Source of the DNA: Oscheius dolichura
Taxonomy: Eukaryota; Nematoda; Chromadorea; Rhabditida; Rhabditidae
DNA: 64,000 bases
Direction: 5' to 3'
NCBI GenBank assembly: GCA_932521035.1
Contig: OW051497.1
Location: 5,146,001-5,210,000 of the forward strand
Every line of letters begins with the position of its first letter. Within the stretch, counting starts at the first letter, position 1. Made by a program: the position numbers and the translations under genes. Below the pieces are notes generated by a model. The model was not told the DNA's origin and did no database searches. It worked only from the letters and a program-made list of their open reading frames with translations. This document shows positions 39,806 to 56,328 of this stretch, piece by piece.

Positions 39806-42800
39806 GCATTTATGTACATTCCTTCTTATAATTTTACCATTTTATAACTTTTCAATTAATTTCCATCCATTTAGGTATTGTACATATTATAATTATTCAA
39901 TTTGTACATTTTATAATTATCCCCCAAGTAATAACCTCTAGGCTTTTCCATACCGGAAACATTTGTGGTCAAACGTGCCGCCCGTCTAGGGAACGCTCTC
40001 GTGTGTTAGGAAAATTCTATGTTCTGTTACGGACCATCCCGACGAGATGAGTAATATCTGGTTTATAGTTATGTGTATGATTCTCGGGCGTAGAAAACAA
40101 TTGAAAACCCGGTACATTTTATTTCTGTTGAATTTCTGTTAACTATTTTGTTCGCTTTCTCTCATTAGTTTGATCTGCGCTCCTTTATTGCAATCCTTTT
40201 AACTTTATATCCCCCAGTTGCCCCCTTTTAGTAGCTTCTGTTTTTTGAGCAGCATTCCGGTTAGTTCCTGTCATGTATAACCCGTCAACGTGTCTTTTTT
40301 TAGCGGTTAAAAATTCTTATCTTCACTCTAATAAAGTATTTTCATTCCCAGTTAATTTGGAGGAATCCGGAATTAGGAACAGCGGTTTCTACAGAGAGAA
40401 TCGCAGCGGGGGTCAGCTGCTCAAACTGACTGACCCGCTTAGCAATTGCGGCCGAGCTGGTGGACGGTATAACACTCGACCGATGGCCGCTCTGGTCGTT
40501 TTGCCTCTTGCACAACCTTCAACACACGCGGCATTGTCTCTAGACAATTACCCCGGCCCTAATGATTGATCTTATCCTTGACATTTTGTTCACGCCTTTC
40601 ATTTCTCCCTACGTCGCGTCTTCCTCCTTCCCCATTCAATAATCCTAATGAGAAAGCTGAGTTTATCAGTTTAGCCATCTCGACCACATATTTGAATCTT
40701 CGCGCCCAATGGTCATTCCAACGACCGTCGGCTGTTCCCCATTATGCGTAACCTACCTGATTCACTGAGATTTTCAAATGTCGCTAAGGAACAGATGACC
40801 CGAGAGACGCAGACATGTTTCAAATCCATAGTTCCGCCCCTTCTCGTAGAACTGTTTATCTTGTCCATGTTGTGGTCAATCAAGGCCGACCGGAAAAGCT
40901 GTCTGCATTGTATTCTTTTCTTAATGGCTAAAGTCAACACAGCTTCCGTACCATGTTCAAATTTGACCCCTGGTGTAAGATGTTTTCGAATGTTTGCGCA
41001 GGTTTGGCCGTCTCGTCTTCTTTTACGGAAACACACGCTTCCTGTTTTTGTGCTCGCTTACCATAAGGGATAACATCTCTCCCCAGAAGAAATACGAATC
41101 GAGACGGCCTTCTAGAAGAATCCGTGGTTGGCTGTTATGCAAAGAGTACGGATCCCCTTCGTGTTTATCTTATCTGGTACCGCTGCTTTTGGTAGCGTGT
41201 TTATTTGCCAGTTTGCCAAAACTATTACCGACACCAGCTAGTTCAAATATTTACAGCGGCATCTCCCTTTCCCTTGTTTAGTAGTTGTCGGAGAGAGACA
41301 TTCGGCAATTGGACGAAGGTGATAAGAGACGGCGGCCAATGTTTACGGGTAGATCAGCAGTTATGCGTGATTTCGTACAGGCCGTCTCTTGAGGACCCGA
41401 GGCCTAATCCCTGCGCACTGTTAACCAGCGCCTCAGCCATTGTACGGCTTAGCAGCCCTTTGTTTTCACCTGTGTTTGTCCCTCAGGGCTGCTTCTCCCC
41501 ATTCAGTCTCTTTTCACGCTGCTTTTTTCTCCCGAAAGGAGTCGCGAATGTTGTTCAGACCCAATTTTGACACACCACTAGCACTTTGCCGCAGGACCTC
41601 AAGTGTTCCCAGCTCCATCAAGTGCGGAACCCGCTACATCCCCCCCCCCCGTGCCTTGGAGAGAGTGAGCTTTTCCGAACCCAACTCAATTAGTCAGTTT
41701 TTCTTCCTTCACGTGGCTTCCGATTAGCCGCGTTCATTGCACATGGCTAGATTCTTTTAAAGAAGACATTTTCTTCGCTGTTCTAATTCTGACACGTTTC
41801 CTCCCCGAAGTTTTCTTTCCCTGTTAATCCTGTCGCATAAATTAGTTCCCGGTGATTGGATTCTCAGCCGATGAGAATCGAAATGGCCATTGTCGCTCTG
41901 TTTCTTTTAGCTTTTGACATTAAAAGCCTTTAGCTGAACTCATCCCTTTTCGAACCGCCTTTTGTCTGTTGAAAAGGCCTCCTACATAGCCAAGCATTTC
42001 CCCAAACTTTAGTGTGGGAAATCCTGCGTTGATCTCAAGAGAGAGGTACCTTCGAGCCCATGTGGGCGAAGAGAAAAACTCTCCTGATTAAGATACGCGC
42101 CCCACCTTACAATATTCTTCTTATCGTCGTCTCTTATCAACGCTGGCGCCAAGACCTTATTTTCACATATAACGCGGTATTGAATTGCGTTTCCCGAGGT
42201 TTATGTACTCCTGCATTCCATCTCATACCAACTGATTTTCGTCTAGGTGGCTTGACAGGCGATGACAATCTGCGAGTTACTAAAGAGGTGGGTTGTATTT
42301 CACCCTCCGCAAAAGGAGAACCTTCCCGACCACTCACGATCCTCCCCCTGTTTTTTTCGCGCCCTAAAGCGGATGTCTTGCTGCTTCATTATCATATGAC
42401 ATCCGTTAATCTGAGGAGGAGTCTCAGATTTCTCGTCATGATCCTCGGCAACCGTCTATAAGCCTTCTATGAATAAGAGGCAAAACAGCAACCGCCTTTC
42501 AAGTGCTGCCCAGCGATATCTTGTCCGAATGCAGCCGCAATTTGCCTTCAAAATGGAGAGCTTTGAAGTTGTTCGGCCCATTCACACGACTGACAATCCA
42601 GCAGTTTGTTCCATCGGTCGGCTTATGATCGCTTCCATGATCGTTACCGATACCCCTTTATTTGCACTTCGCTTACAACCCCTACAACTGAAATTCGACG
42701 CCTTCCTCCCATTTGGCTTCCAATCTGTGGTTCTGCCCGTGTTCCATTTGGCTTATTCCACCAGTTCCCTAAGGAAAAGCTAGAAAGCAAACCGTTTCCT

Positions 42801-43230
42801 TGGACAAACATCGTTCCTCAATTGGAGATGGAGGGCAAGTCAAACATCTTGTTGCTTTATGATCGTGTTTCTCCTCGCCGATCTAATCCTGATCCACACC
42901 CACAACTGATACCTTTAAAGACCATAAAGCTTATCCAGTTGTTTTTTGTCCATTGGCTTTCTTCGTTTTCCCAGTTGTTACGTAATTGTTGACGCTGGGT
43001 AGCCCTTTTGATTGAATCATGCGTGTTATTTTATTAGCATCCTCAGCAAAGCGATTCGAAGAGCCTTCCCTCGCGCCAAGTGTCGCTGTCCCAGACGGTT
43101 TAGACTGGTCTGCTTAGCAGTCACCGATAGACATTCCTTAGATAGCTCGGGCTCTCAGTGAATCATTTGCTTGGTATCGTGTCTTTGATGTTTTCCTCAC
43201 GCCCTATTCTCATCGTTCCCTTCCAGAGAT
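39806..43230. other. Long intergenic region
   Basis: 3.4 kb between unk-1 and syndapin. It contains many plus-strand frames of 60-130 codons (for example 40744-41073, 42060-42461), but their composition (Phe, Leu, Ser, Cys-rich) is that of C/T-rich noncoding DNA and none is recognisable. A run of 11 C sits near 41640. Untranslated 5' exons of syndapin may lie here; an AG acceptor stands four bases before its ATG. Confidence 0.5.
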
Positions 43231-45148
43231 ATGGCAGCTGATGTGATGGCGCCCGGTTTCTGGGAAATTGGCAGCTACAAGCATAATGTCCGCAGGATTA
43301 AGGTTTGTTAGAGCTAAACTATCTTTGCATATGTTTCTTAGGACGGTGTCCGGCAATTGGACGATTTTGCAAAAATGACAAAGGAGAGGTCAGAGATTGA
43401 AGCGGAATATGCAAAAGCACTCCAGCAATTCAACGAAAAGTGGACAAACCATGTGGATAGGTTTGATTATTTCTTATTTTGTTACCGTTAGTATGCCCAG
43501 ATCTGTTTCTGCGGGATCCATCAAGACGGCCTGGACAGAGGTGCTCTCCGAAGCTTCCGCTCTGTCCGAGCAGCACAACCGTGTTCGTGAGAGGCTCATG
43601 TCGGAGGTTTACAATAATCCCTTCAAAAAATTGAGTCCTATTCTAAGGTGCACAACGAGCTAGCCACGTTCCGTAAAGAGAATCATCAGACCTCCGCGTT
43701 TCGCGGGCTTAAGCAAACCAGAGAAATTGAGGATGAGTTCGAGAAAGTGAGTCTTCTTCTGCAAATCCGTTTAACAAGCGACAAGCTGGTGTTCCCCAAG
43801 GAAGGGCGTCTGTTTGTTTTGGAGAATTCAAAATGTGTGCTAATGAGATAACGGACCCTCCCTGCGGCGAATGGTACACAGCCAGGGAAACTTTGAGGGA
43901 ACTGAAACAGCACCTTTAAACTTTACATAACCGGTTCTCCTAGCATCAAAAACCATGGAAGAAAATGCACGACAAGATGGAATCCAGCAAACGATCCTAC
44001 TATTCTGCTTGTCGCCAGGAGAAGTCGGCTCAAATTAACCTAAATAACTGTCAAGCGGATACTTCCGTCTCTGCAGATGCCGCCCAGAAATTCCGCGATC
44101 GTCTGGAGAAATCTAAAGAGGAAGTGTACAAGTCGCGTCAAAACTATGAGAAATATTTAAACGAAATGAATCAATACAGGTTTTTACGACACTTGATCTT
44201 AACCATTATTGTTTAAGGGAAACGTATATGAAAGCTATGTCCTATGTATTTGAGAAGTGCCAGCAGATTGAACAGAAAAGAAGCAAGTTCTTCCTGGAGA
44301 TTGCTGCCAGTACAGAAAATGTTCTGACCGACTTATTGAAGAATCCAAAGTAAACAATTCCCGTAGATAGATAAGAGAACGCGTTTTAGGATTATTGGTC
44401 TTCATGCTCAATTAGAAAATAGTCTGAAATCCCTCGGAGAGGTGACGATCCAATTCGATCTCAAGCAATGGTCGGCACAAAACGGTGTTGACGCGCCAAC
44501 TATTTGGCCAACTTTTGAGGTTTGCCTTCTTTGTTTACCAGAAACTTTATTCGCCTAGGAGTATTCACCGGAAATGAGAGCCATTGCCAATAGTAAGGGG
44601 GCATCCAAGACAGTAGATGCCGGGGGAGTTGTCCTCACTAGGCAGATCATCAAATCCGATGACGTCTCTCCTCCGGGCCCCGCTTCTAGTGGCAACAGTG
44701 ATCATGGAAAAGGGAGCAGCGACTCTGACACAAGCACATTTGACAGTAGGAAAACCGATTCAAAGTACAAGCCTGTGAGCAAATGGAACAATGACAGAGG
44801 TAATTTTTCTCATTTGCAATTAGTTTCAATTGCTTTCAGCTTCTCCTGAGTCGCCTCCTTTGTTTACAAATACTCCTGACTCGGCCAAATATGGAGACTT
44901 TGATGACTTTCAAGGGACGCACGTGGTGAAGTCCAGTGCAACAGTCCTTTATGACTACAACCCCGTTGAAGGAGACGAGATCCAACTGAAGAAAGGTACA
45001 GTAAAGACATTCTCTCTTATTAGTATAATAAATCCGTTTAGGGGAAACTATCGAAATTCTCTCTGAGCCAGACTCTCTCGGCTGGTGTACGGGAAAGAAA
45101 AACGGCGAAGTCGGTCTGTTCCCAGCCAGCTACGTACAACTCGCCTAA
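43231..45148 (+). CDS. sdpn-1: Syndapin/PACSIN (F-BAR and SH3), with an apparent frameshift
   Basis: Membrane-bending adaptor linking endocytosis, dynamin and actin. Exons: 43231-43302, 43342-43460, 43492-43746, 43944-44179, 44218-44349, 44390-44519, 44559-44799, 44840-44995, 45042-45148. The F-BAR domain starts FWEIGSYKHNVRRIKDGVRQ and includes KPWKKMHDKMESSKRSYYSA and FEKCQQIEQKRSKFF. A Ser-rich linker follows, then a C-terminal SH3 domain (ATVLYDYNPVEGDEIQLKKG, LGWCTGKKNGEVGLFPASYV). In exon 3 the frame before the A6 run at about 43626-43631 (NNPFKK) and the frame after it (IESYSKVHNELATF) differ by one base. One extra A would join them, and the total length is also one short of a multiple of three. 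A very short 29-base intron (GTTTAC...TTGAG) would also restore the frame but is shorter than any other here. A sequencing or assembly error is the simplest reading. Confidence 0.9.
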
Positions 45149-45278
45149 AATGTTTTCAACAAAGCTCATGAATATTATTCCCCCGCTGCCCCCGCGCTAT
45201 AATTTGTCCACCAGTGTCATGGGAAATATATGTTTTTTTTTTCTGTTCAGATTAAATTATAACAATAAACCATATGAT

Positions 45279-46453
45279 TTATAAATTGCTATGTTGGCAT
45301 CCAAAAAGAGTGACGAGTTCGCCGACATGGTCTAACTGAAAGTGGGCGTTAACTGTGTTCCCATGTTTCCTACCAATATATCAGCGTGGGGTTCTAGATG
45401 TTCCCTCCTGCCCACACCGGATAACACTCCCACAGCTGCTCCAAGTCCTGCCGATTTGGCGAGATCTAGGTCAGCAATGGTATCTCCCACCATGATGGCG
45501 TCCTGTAAACAATTGGTAAAGCCATCTGCAGTTGCTCACTTCTGGCTCCACTTCGAGATTTTTACAAATAGTTAAAGCATTATGAGGGTGAGGTTTGGGC
45601 ATGCTTCCGAGGTCATCTCCGCACATAACGTCGTCGACCAGCCCCTCCACGCCCGTTTGTCTCAGCATCATCACCGTACTGTCTCTAAACTTTCACTTTA
45701 TCAATTTCGAAGTTGAAATGTTTACCTGTTGTCTGCTGTACAAATGGCAATTTTTACATAGGAGCGTTTCAATTGGATAAAGAGTTTCTGGAGGTGCTGC
45801 AACTCCCGAAGAGAATCCTTGCTCCTCTTGAAGCTCTCCCGAACACACTGTTCAACCAGTGACTCAGCCTAGAAAATGATCTCAATGTTCCCAAAGAGCA
45901 AGATTGATCTTACGATTTCGGTGGGCACGTTCTTTTTGGCGAGCAATGATATCAAAGTGCCTCTGATCTGTCCCATGGTACCTTCAGCGAGGAGACCCGG
46001 CCCGACCTGCAAGCTGATCTATTGGTCGAATAACGTGAACCCCGCCACCTTTCGTTGAACGGGGCAAAAACCAAGCAGTTGGTAGACTTCGTTCTCTACA
46101 GGTAGACCGGTACCTCGAGTTAGACTGAAGATTTTGTATATCTACGGAGCTTATAGCAAAAGCACCTGTTGGCTGTGGCTTCCGCCCAGGGGATCCACAT
46201 CTCATGAAAGCAAATAAGAGTTCCATCCTTGTCAAAGATCACCAGCTTTGGCTTTTCAAGCGCCGCCTGCTTGTACAATGGCTGGTAACTTGTAGGAACA
46301 TCGTAATACTTCGATGGAACGGCTGCGGCAGTTGCAGCCAGTCTGGTCGACGCCCCAACGCGGAAGGAATTTGCAGCTAAACCAGACGTGAGAGATCTTC
46401 ACGTAGAACTAACCTAGATCTAAGCGGCGGAGAAGTTGAATGCCTGGTCTCAT
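45279..46453 (-). CDS. HAD-superfamily phosphatase (phosphoglycolate-phosphatase-like)
   Basis: Eight exons (46414-46453, 46166-46376, 46049-46124, 45914-46006, 45726-45868, 45540-45684, 45374-45502, 45279-45335) give 297 residues. All four HAD motifs are present: VIFDKDGTL (nucleophile Asp and acid/base Asp), [10 protein letters not shown] (motif II position), MPKPHP (motif III Lys), and [12 protein letters not shown] (metal-binding Asp pair). The insert between motifs I and II is helical, as in C1-cap enzymes. The first 40 residues ([27 protein letters not shown]) look like a mitochondrial presequence. The substrate cannot be read from sequence; phosphoglycolate or a nucleotide is possible. 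The stop is only 130 bases from that of syndapin on the other strand, so the 3' UTRs probably overlap. Confidence 0.88.
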
Positions 46454-49209
<2,756 letters not shown>

Positions 49210-49683
49210 ATTGCTCCTCTGATACTCCTCACTTTCCCACATATTGCGATCTATGTATTAACTACCATGTATTCATTATGTATCTCTTCTCAGAACCCAG
49301 CAGCTTTCTAATATTGTCCCAAGTAATTAAGTTTTCAATAAACTCTCTTCTTCTGATACTCATTTCTTTAACTTTTCTCCTAATTCGGCCTGAAAACATC
49401 GAGCTCCATTCCACTGGATGATTCGCAGGAGAGTCAGTAACTCAAATTGGGGATTGAAAAGTGTTAAGTGAATATATAATCTTTTATTACAAACCACAAT
49501 GGGAGACATTGACGAGATCAGGTTTGCATCATCACAGGTGGACTAAGGTTTTTTGTAAGGATATTGTGGCAAGGCCCAGAAAGACAGGAATGGACAGTGA
49601 ACTGAAGACAAGGGGCAGCCTTGACTAGGAAGAAATATAAAATGGTTAATGACACATTATAGGCTTGCAGACTGAATATGTTG
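49210..49683. other. Intergenic region between convergent genes
   Basis: Contains the H3.3 3' UTR with AATAAA near 49337 and the 3' UTR of the minus-strand coiled-coil gene. Nothing else is seen. Confidence 0.5.
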
Positions 49684-51116
49684 TCAGAGGCGAGGATCGA
49701 GGCGGAAGTTGTGGGGTTCTGACTGTGAGAAGGATGGGGGTATGACAGCAGCAGCGGTAGGGGACACCAGTGGCTCAAGTGAATCAGAAGTGGATGGCGG
49801 ACATGGAAAATACGGCGAAGCAGGCACTTCAGAGTTGGGGTGTGGGATGTACGTGAATTTGATTCCGTCAATTACTCCTCCGATGCTATTCTCGGGGTCC
49901 GGGACGCTGTAGAAGTAAGTTTTTAAGAGAGCGACATGCCAACCGTACCTTTGAGAAGGACTAGAATAGACCTTGTACGGAATATGTGGAGATAACGCCT
50001 TTTTTGGAGGTTGTGAAGCTCTGGTCGGTCTCACTGGCTTTGGGTTTGGGCTTGCTCCGGCTGGCATCCTACTGTGAGGGGATATAGGAGGCTGTTTGGA
50101 TGTGGAGGGATCCAGTGGATGACGAGTAATGTGGGCGGTTGACTGTGCACCTCTTCCTACCACGTCTTTTGTAACGCTGTCAACTTTCGTTTTCATCTCT
50201 TTTTCTATCTTAATATCGGAACTTGTTCAATTTGAAAATGGTCATACCTCCGCCGACTTCCGAGCAGTTTCCGAAAAGACACTATCAATAATAGAGACTA
50301 TCTTCGCCTTGGCTCGTTCTTCTTCGGCTTTTTGCTCAGCTGACAATTGAACTTCTTTTGCTTTGGCGGTCTAAATAATTGAACAAACAATTTGATATAA
50401 CGAACAGGGAACTCACTTTGAATCTCGACTTTGATGAGCGGCTCTTTTTCTTCGGTAAGAGATCCATGGGCTCGTTTCGTAACTGACCGATATCCGTGAA
50501 ATAAGAGGTATCAATTGAGTTGCTTGGGGGCTCCTAAAATATGATTCAAGGCCGACTAAACACTTAGAAATGAAAACGGCACAGATCTTATTCAGTTTTT
50601 CAACCGCGATCCAAAAACCGGATTTCCTGTTTTAATCAGAGGCCAGAAAGAAATATGCCGGTGTCAATTTTGATAGAACGGTTTAAATATTCTGGCATTT
50701 AAAAGTTACCTTCAGCGGTATGTACAGACCCTGTTTGTACCATTGGTCACCTCTCTCGTCTAGCATACTACAGAGTGTTTTCTTCAGCTCCACGGCTTTT
50801 TTTACTTCTTGCCGTACTTCTTGCACTCGTTTCCGTAATATAGCATTTTGCTGAAATGGTACCATTGAATAGTATACCAATAATTCTTACCGCTTCAATA
50901 TAGTCCCACTTCTCTTGCAAAAAGGCATGTTTCTGCTTATACCGCTCAGAAGACGGCGAAGACGGAACATGGGCATAATCAAAGTAATGATTCGTCAAAG
51001 TTTCAACCTTAAAATCTTGTATAACGTTGAAAAGTAACACATAAAAACATGGAGAGTCTTTTTCTCGCGTGACTTACCATGGCAGGCTGCGGCGAGGCAA
51101 CCAGAGGCTCTCCCAT
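49684..51116 (-). CDS. Coiled-coil protein, possible INO80-subunit (TFPT-like) relative
   Basis: Seven exons (51078-51116, 50891-51007, 50710-50850, 50417-50533, 50248-50370, 49949-50208, 49684-49906) give 339 residues. The N-terminal third is a coiled coil (RYKQKHAFLQEKWDYIEAQN, KRVQEVRQEVKKAVELKKTL) ending SMLDERGDQWY. This arrangement recalls the TFPT/INO80F helix pair followed by a FL-x-x-LD motif. A Lys/Arg stretch (LPKKKSRSSKSRFK) is a likely nuclear signal. A second helical stretch (EQKAEEERAKAKIVSIIDSV) and a long Pro/Ser-rich tail follow. The 42-base intron 49907-49948 is in frame, so exon retention is possible. The TFPT link is inference from pattern only; the gene itself is well supported. 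Confidence 0.75.
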
Positions 51117-53028
<1,912 letters not shown>

Positions 53029-53692
53029 CTTACCTCTTTCATATATTTTCATATATATTTCTATTGACGTAGACCGTCATTAATCTATTCCAAAGCCAGT
53101 ATTCTCCTTATCGTTCCAGTCAACTTTCCAAAAACATTTTACTGGTCCCGACCACTTTTAATTTTCATATTTATTCTTCTCCAAAACACGTTGTACTCAT
53201 TTTTGCCCTGGGCCGCAGAAGGCTCTCTTGCGTGTCATCAGGGAAGGCTGCTCAACTCCTAACTGCCTTTCCTAATAAGCATCCAGTGATTGTTATCCTT
53301 AACTCAGTGTGATCAATTGTTGTCAATATTTCGTGGGTCGATAGATTTAAATTAGTTCATCTCAACTGACAAATATCTCTTTTCCGACTTGCCATGCTCA
53401 TTGCTAGTATTATTAATAAATTTATTGAATAGACGAGCTTCTTTTTTCTCTTTTCCTTGTTCAGTCAATGGATATTTAGAGACCGACACGATCCGGAGGA
53501 TATTGATAGACAGACAAAATCGTTTCAATGAAATGTAGTCAGCCATACGAGCGCCAGCGATCAATGTGTTCTCGAGTGGCCTGCCCTATCGCGAGTAAAG
53601 CCTTTAACTCCCGAACACTTCTCACCTCATTACCCTTCCCACATTCTCCTCCTCAGAAAATCTTTCCTTACATTTCATGCTATAGTTTGCAG
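53029..53692. other. Intergenic region between sem-5 and sideroflexin
   Basis: 665 bases between two genes on the same strand. This is too long for a classic nematode operon spacing of about 100-300 bases, though the downstream gene has a TTTGCAG acceptor directly before its ATG. No other feature is seen. Confidence 0.5.
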
Positions 53693-55172
53693 ATGGGATT
53701 TGATCCGGACCGGCCTAGATACGACCAATCGTCTTTCTACGGTCGATTGCGGCACTTTGCAGGCATAACGGATCCGCTAATAGCTTTTACACCTACTTCA
53801 CAACTACTTGCCGCAAAGGACCTCATGATAAGATGCAGGTGAGAAGGTGCGCCAAGGAGATCTACAAACGGCGAAATCAGAGAATGCTCTCATAAGGCGA
53901 GAACATTTGATTGGTTACGCGGTCTTACTCATAGATTAGTCAGTTGTGGGCTATCTGCAAATGCCTACATAAACATACTATTAGTATAGTCCTGTGTAGA
54001 CTTTATTTGACCCTTTTCAGAGATGGCGAGAATCCACCAGCTTCGTTGGAAGAACTCCATCGAGCACAAAGACTATTCCAATCGGCGTTCCATCCAGACA
54101 CGGGCGAACTGCAGAACTTTGCAGGGAGGATGTGTTTCAACGTTTGGGGAGGGACAGCTTTATGCGGTGCTATGATGATCTGGTAAGCAGTATGTTCTTC
54201 TATATGTTTTGTTTTACATTATAGGTACAAGTCAACACCAGCAGTTCTTTTTTGGCAATGGGCGAATCAATCCTTCAATGCTCTGGTTAACTATACCAAT
54301 CGCAACGCTAAAAGTACCTTGACAACATCGGTAACGTTCACCAACTTTAATCAATTAAATTCTGCAGGATCTGGCCATGGCTTACAGCAGTGCTGTTACC
54401 GGCGCCTTAGTACTGGCTACGGGGCTGAAGACTTACTTTGCGAAGAAACAGGTCAGCAGTCTCGCCCAAAAGATGGTACCACTTGGAGCTGTTGCTGTAG
54501 CCAACGCCATCAACATTCCCATGATGAGGCAAAAGTAGGTAGTGCTCTCTAGTTTTATTTTATCCTTTTCTAGTGAACTGAAAAACGGTATGGCAGTAAC
54601 AGACAAAGATGGAAATATCGTGGGGACAAGCAGATTGGCTGCCGTTAAAGCCATCTCCCTGGTAGTTCTATCGAGGAACATTATCGTAGCCCCTTGTATG
54701 AGTAGGTGAGGCCCTTTCTACCCCGACGACAATTACATTCAGTCCTCACGCCGATAATTATGGAAGGATTGAATAAAGTCAAGTGGTTCCAGAGAAACAT
54801 CAAGATGCTAAACATTCCAACCCAATTACTCCTAACCTTTGTTATGTGAGTGCTTCTCCTTCCCGTTCTAATTAGGTTTTTAGCTATGGTAGTATGATTC
54901 CTATTGGCTGTGGTCTCTTCCCACAACAAAAGTAAGTCCTGGCAATTGTTCCTTTTGCGTCATTACCTCAAAAGTTTCGGATTGCTCAGACATCCGGCGT
55001 GGTCACATGCCTCAAGTCTCGGGACATACACAACATTGACTCAATTTTTGATTAGCATAAGTTCTATTTCAGTTCGATCGGTCTTGAGACCTTGAGAAAG
55101 TATGAGCCAGAAGCCTACGAGAAATTAAAGAGCCTCAACATGGCCAAGGTCTATTTCAACAAGGGATTGTAG
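53693..55172 (+). CDS. Sideroflexin (mitochondrial serine-transporter family)
   Basis: Inner-mitochondrial-membrane carrier of the sideroflexin family, whose human member SFXN1 imports serine for one-carbon metabolism. Eight exons (53693-53838, 54021-54182, 54225-54330, 54368-54534, 54574-54701, 54743-54845, 54884-54931, 55073-55172) give 319 residues, the family length. Hallmarks: [20 protein letters not shown] at the start, [46 protein letters not shown] and a C-terminal KVYFNKGL. Several hydrophobic segments are seen in the middle. The ATG follows directly on an AG acceptor. Confidence 0.96.
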
Positions 55173-55552
55173 CTGACCGTGTAGACAGATGAAGTCCATA
55201 TCTCAAACCTTTCCGCATAATTAGGTCACAACTGCTGAATCTCGTCAAACGTATCTTTGTCAGGGTAGTATTAGAAAATGAATATATGAATACATCCCCA
55301 TTTATGCAAATAAAATGCTACTTATATACTATGTACAGAATGAAAATAGAAGAAAGAAGTGAGATGCGCCCCGATATTTACAACAATCCTGGAAGGATAA
55401 CTAATACTTGATGGAATCCGCAGAATGGCAATGAGACCATCTGGCCTGCACGGGTTCGATGTGAAATTAATTATGTACAAATAGGGAAAAGAGAATACAG
55501 TAACAGGACTTCAGTCGAAGTCTTTTTTCTTTAGAAGACACGTGGCAAATGA
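55173..55552. other. Intergenic region between convergent genes
   Basis: Shared 3' end region of sideroflexin (plus) and BNIP3/dct-1 (minus). It has AT-rich 3' UTR sequence with AATAAAATG near 55308 and nothing else recognised. Confidence 0.5.
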
Positions 55553-56328
55553 CTAGTAGAACTCGCGGTGCTGCTTGATTACATAACGCTTGCAGACCAC
55601 AAACCTTTAAAATTATCTTTACAATACGAAATAAGTGAATTTTACCCGAGAGCTGCTCCAATCACAAAGGTGAAGATGTTGGAGACGATGAATCCGAGAA
55701 CCCAACGGACATTGAACTTCTTATCCTTTCCGTCATGACTCGGAGGATAGCTGTGGAGAAGATCGGGCTCAGGGGAATTAGGAGGAGTCGTTAAGTTGGA
55801 GCCATATTGGCGCATTCGTACACACCTGATTAAATATTAAAATAGAATTAATTAGCGCTTGTCTTACTTGGGCGGAATGGCTTCTGGACGACTACTCCAA
55901 TCCCAAATCCAGTCTGTGTTCTTTCCCGGCGGCAGCATCTCTCTAACCAGCTTGTACTTAACCTGTTCCAAATTGTCGAACTCAACATGGGGTGACTGCA
56001 TGGAAACTGGGCTGTAAATGTCAAAGTAAAAGGGCAAAAAGGTCAGGCCACCTTAGACGCGAGTCCTTGTCCTGTTTTTCATCAAGCAGCACCATGCTGT
56101 TATCGACGGAAGAACAGAGGCTAGTTCGGCTGGGGGCCAGCTCGACCCATGATTCGGCTGAAGATCCTAGGATAAGCTTGGGTAAAAACAACTACGGATC
56201 AATCTAACACACAAGCGTTAGGAGCAGCTCTTACCTGGAACTGTGTCTGAAGTCTCTTGATTATCTAGGTTGCCCAGACGCTTGCGTATGTCGAACATCT
56301 TGGGCTTTGAGAAGTCGAAAAATGACAT
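55553..56328 (-). CDS. dct-1: BNIP3-family mitophagy receptor (DCT-1)
   Basis: Tail-anchored outer-mitochondrial-membrane protein that recruits the autophagy machinery. Five exons (56235-56328, 56052-56166, 55868-56011, 55646-55825, 55553-55604) give 194 residues, as in BNIP3. Seen: the LIR motif WVEL in [12 protein letters not shown], the conserved [16 protein letters not shown] block, and a single C-terminal transmembrane helix ([20 protein letters not shown]) with small residues spaced as in the BNIP3 dimer helix. A short tail ([13 protein letters not shown]) follows. The stretch between the WSSRP block and the helix differs from vertebrates and is Pro/Ser-rich. An upstream in-frame ATG at 56418 exists, but a TTTAG acceptor just before the ATG at 56328 favours the shorter start. 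Confidence 0.92.
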
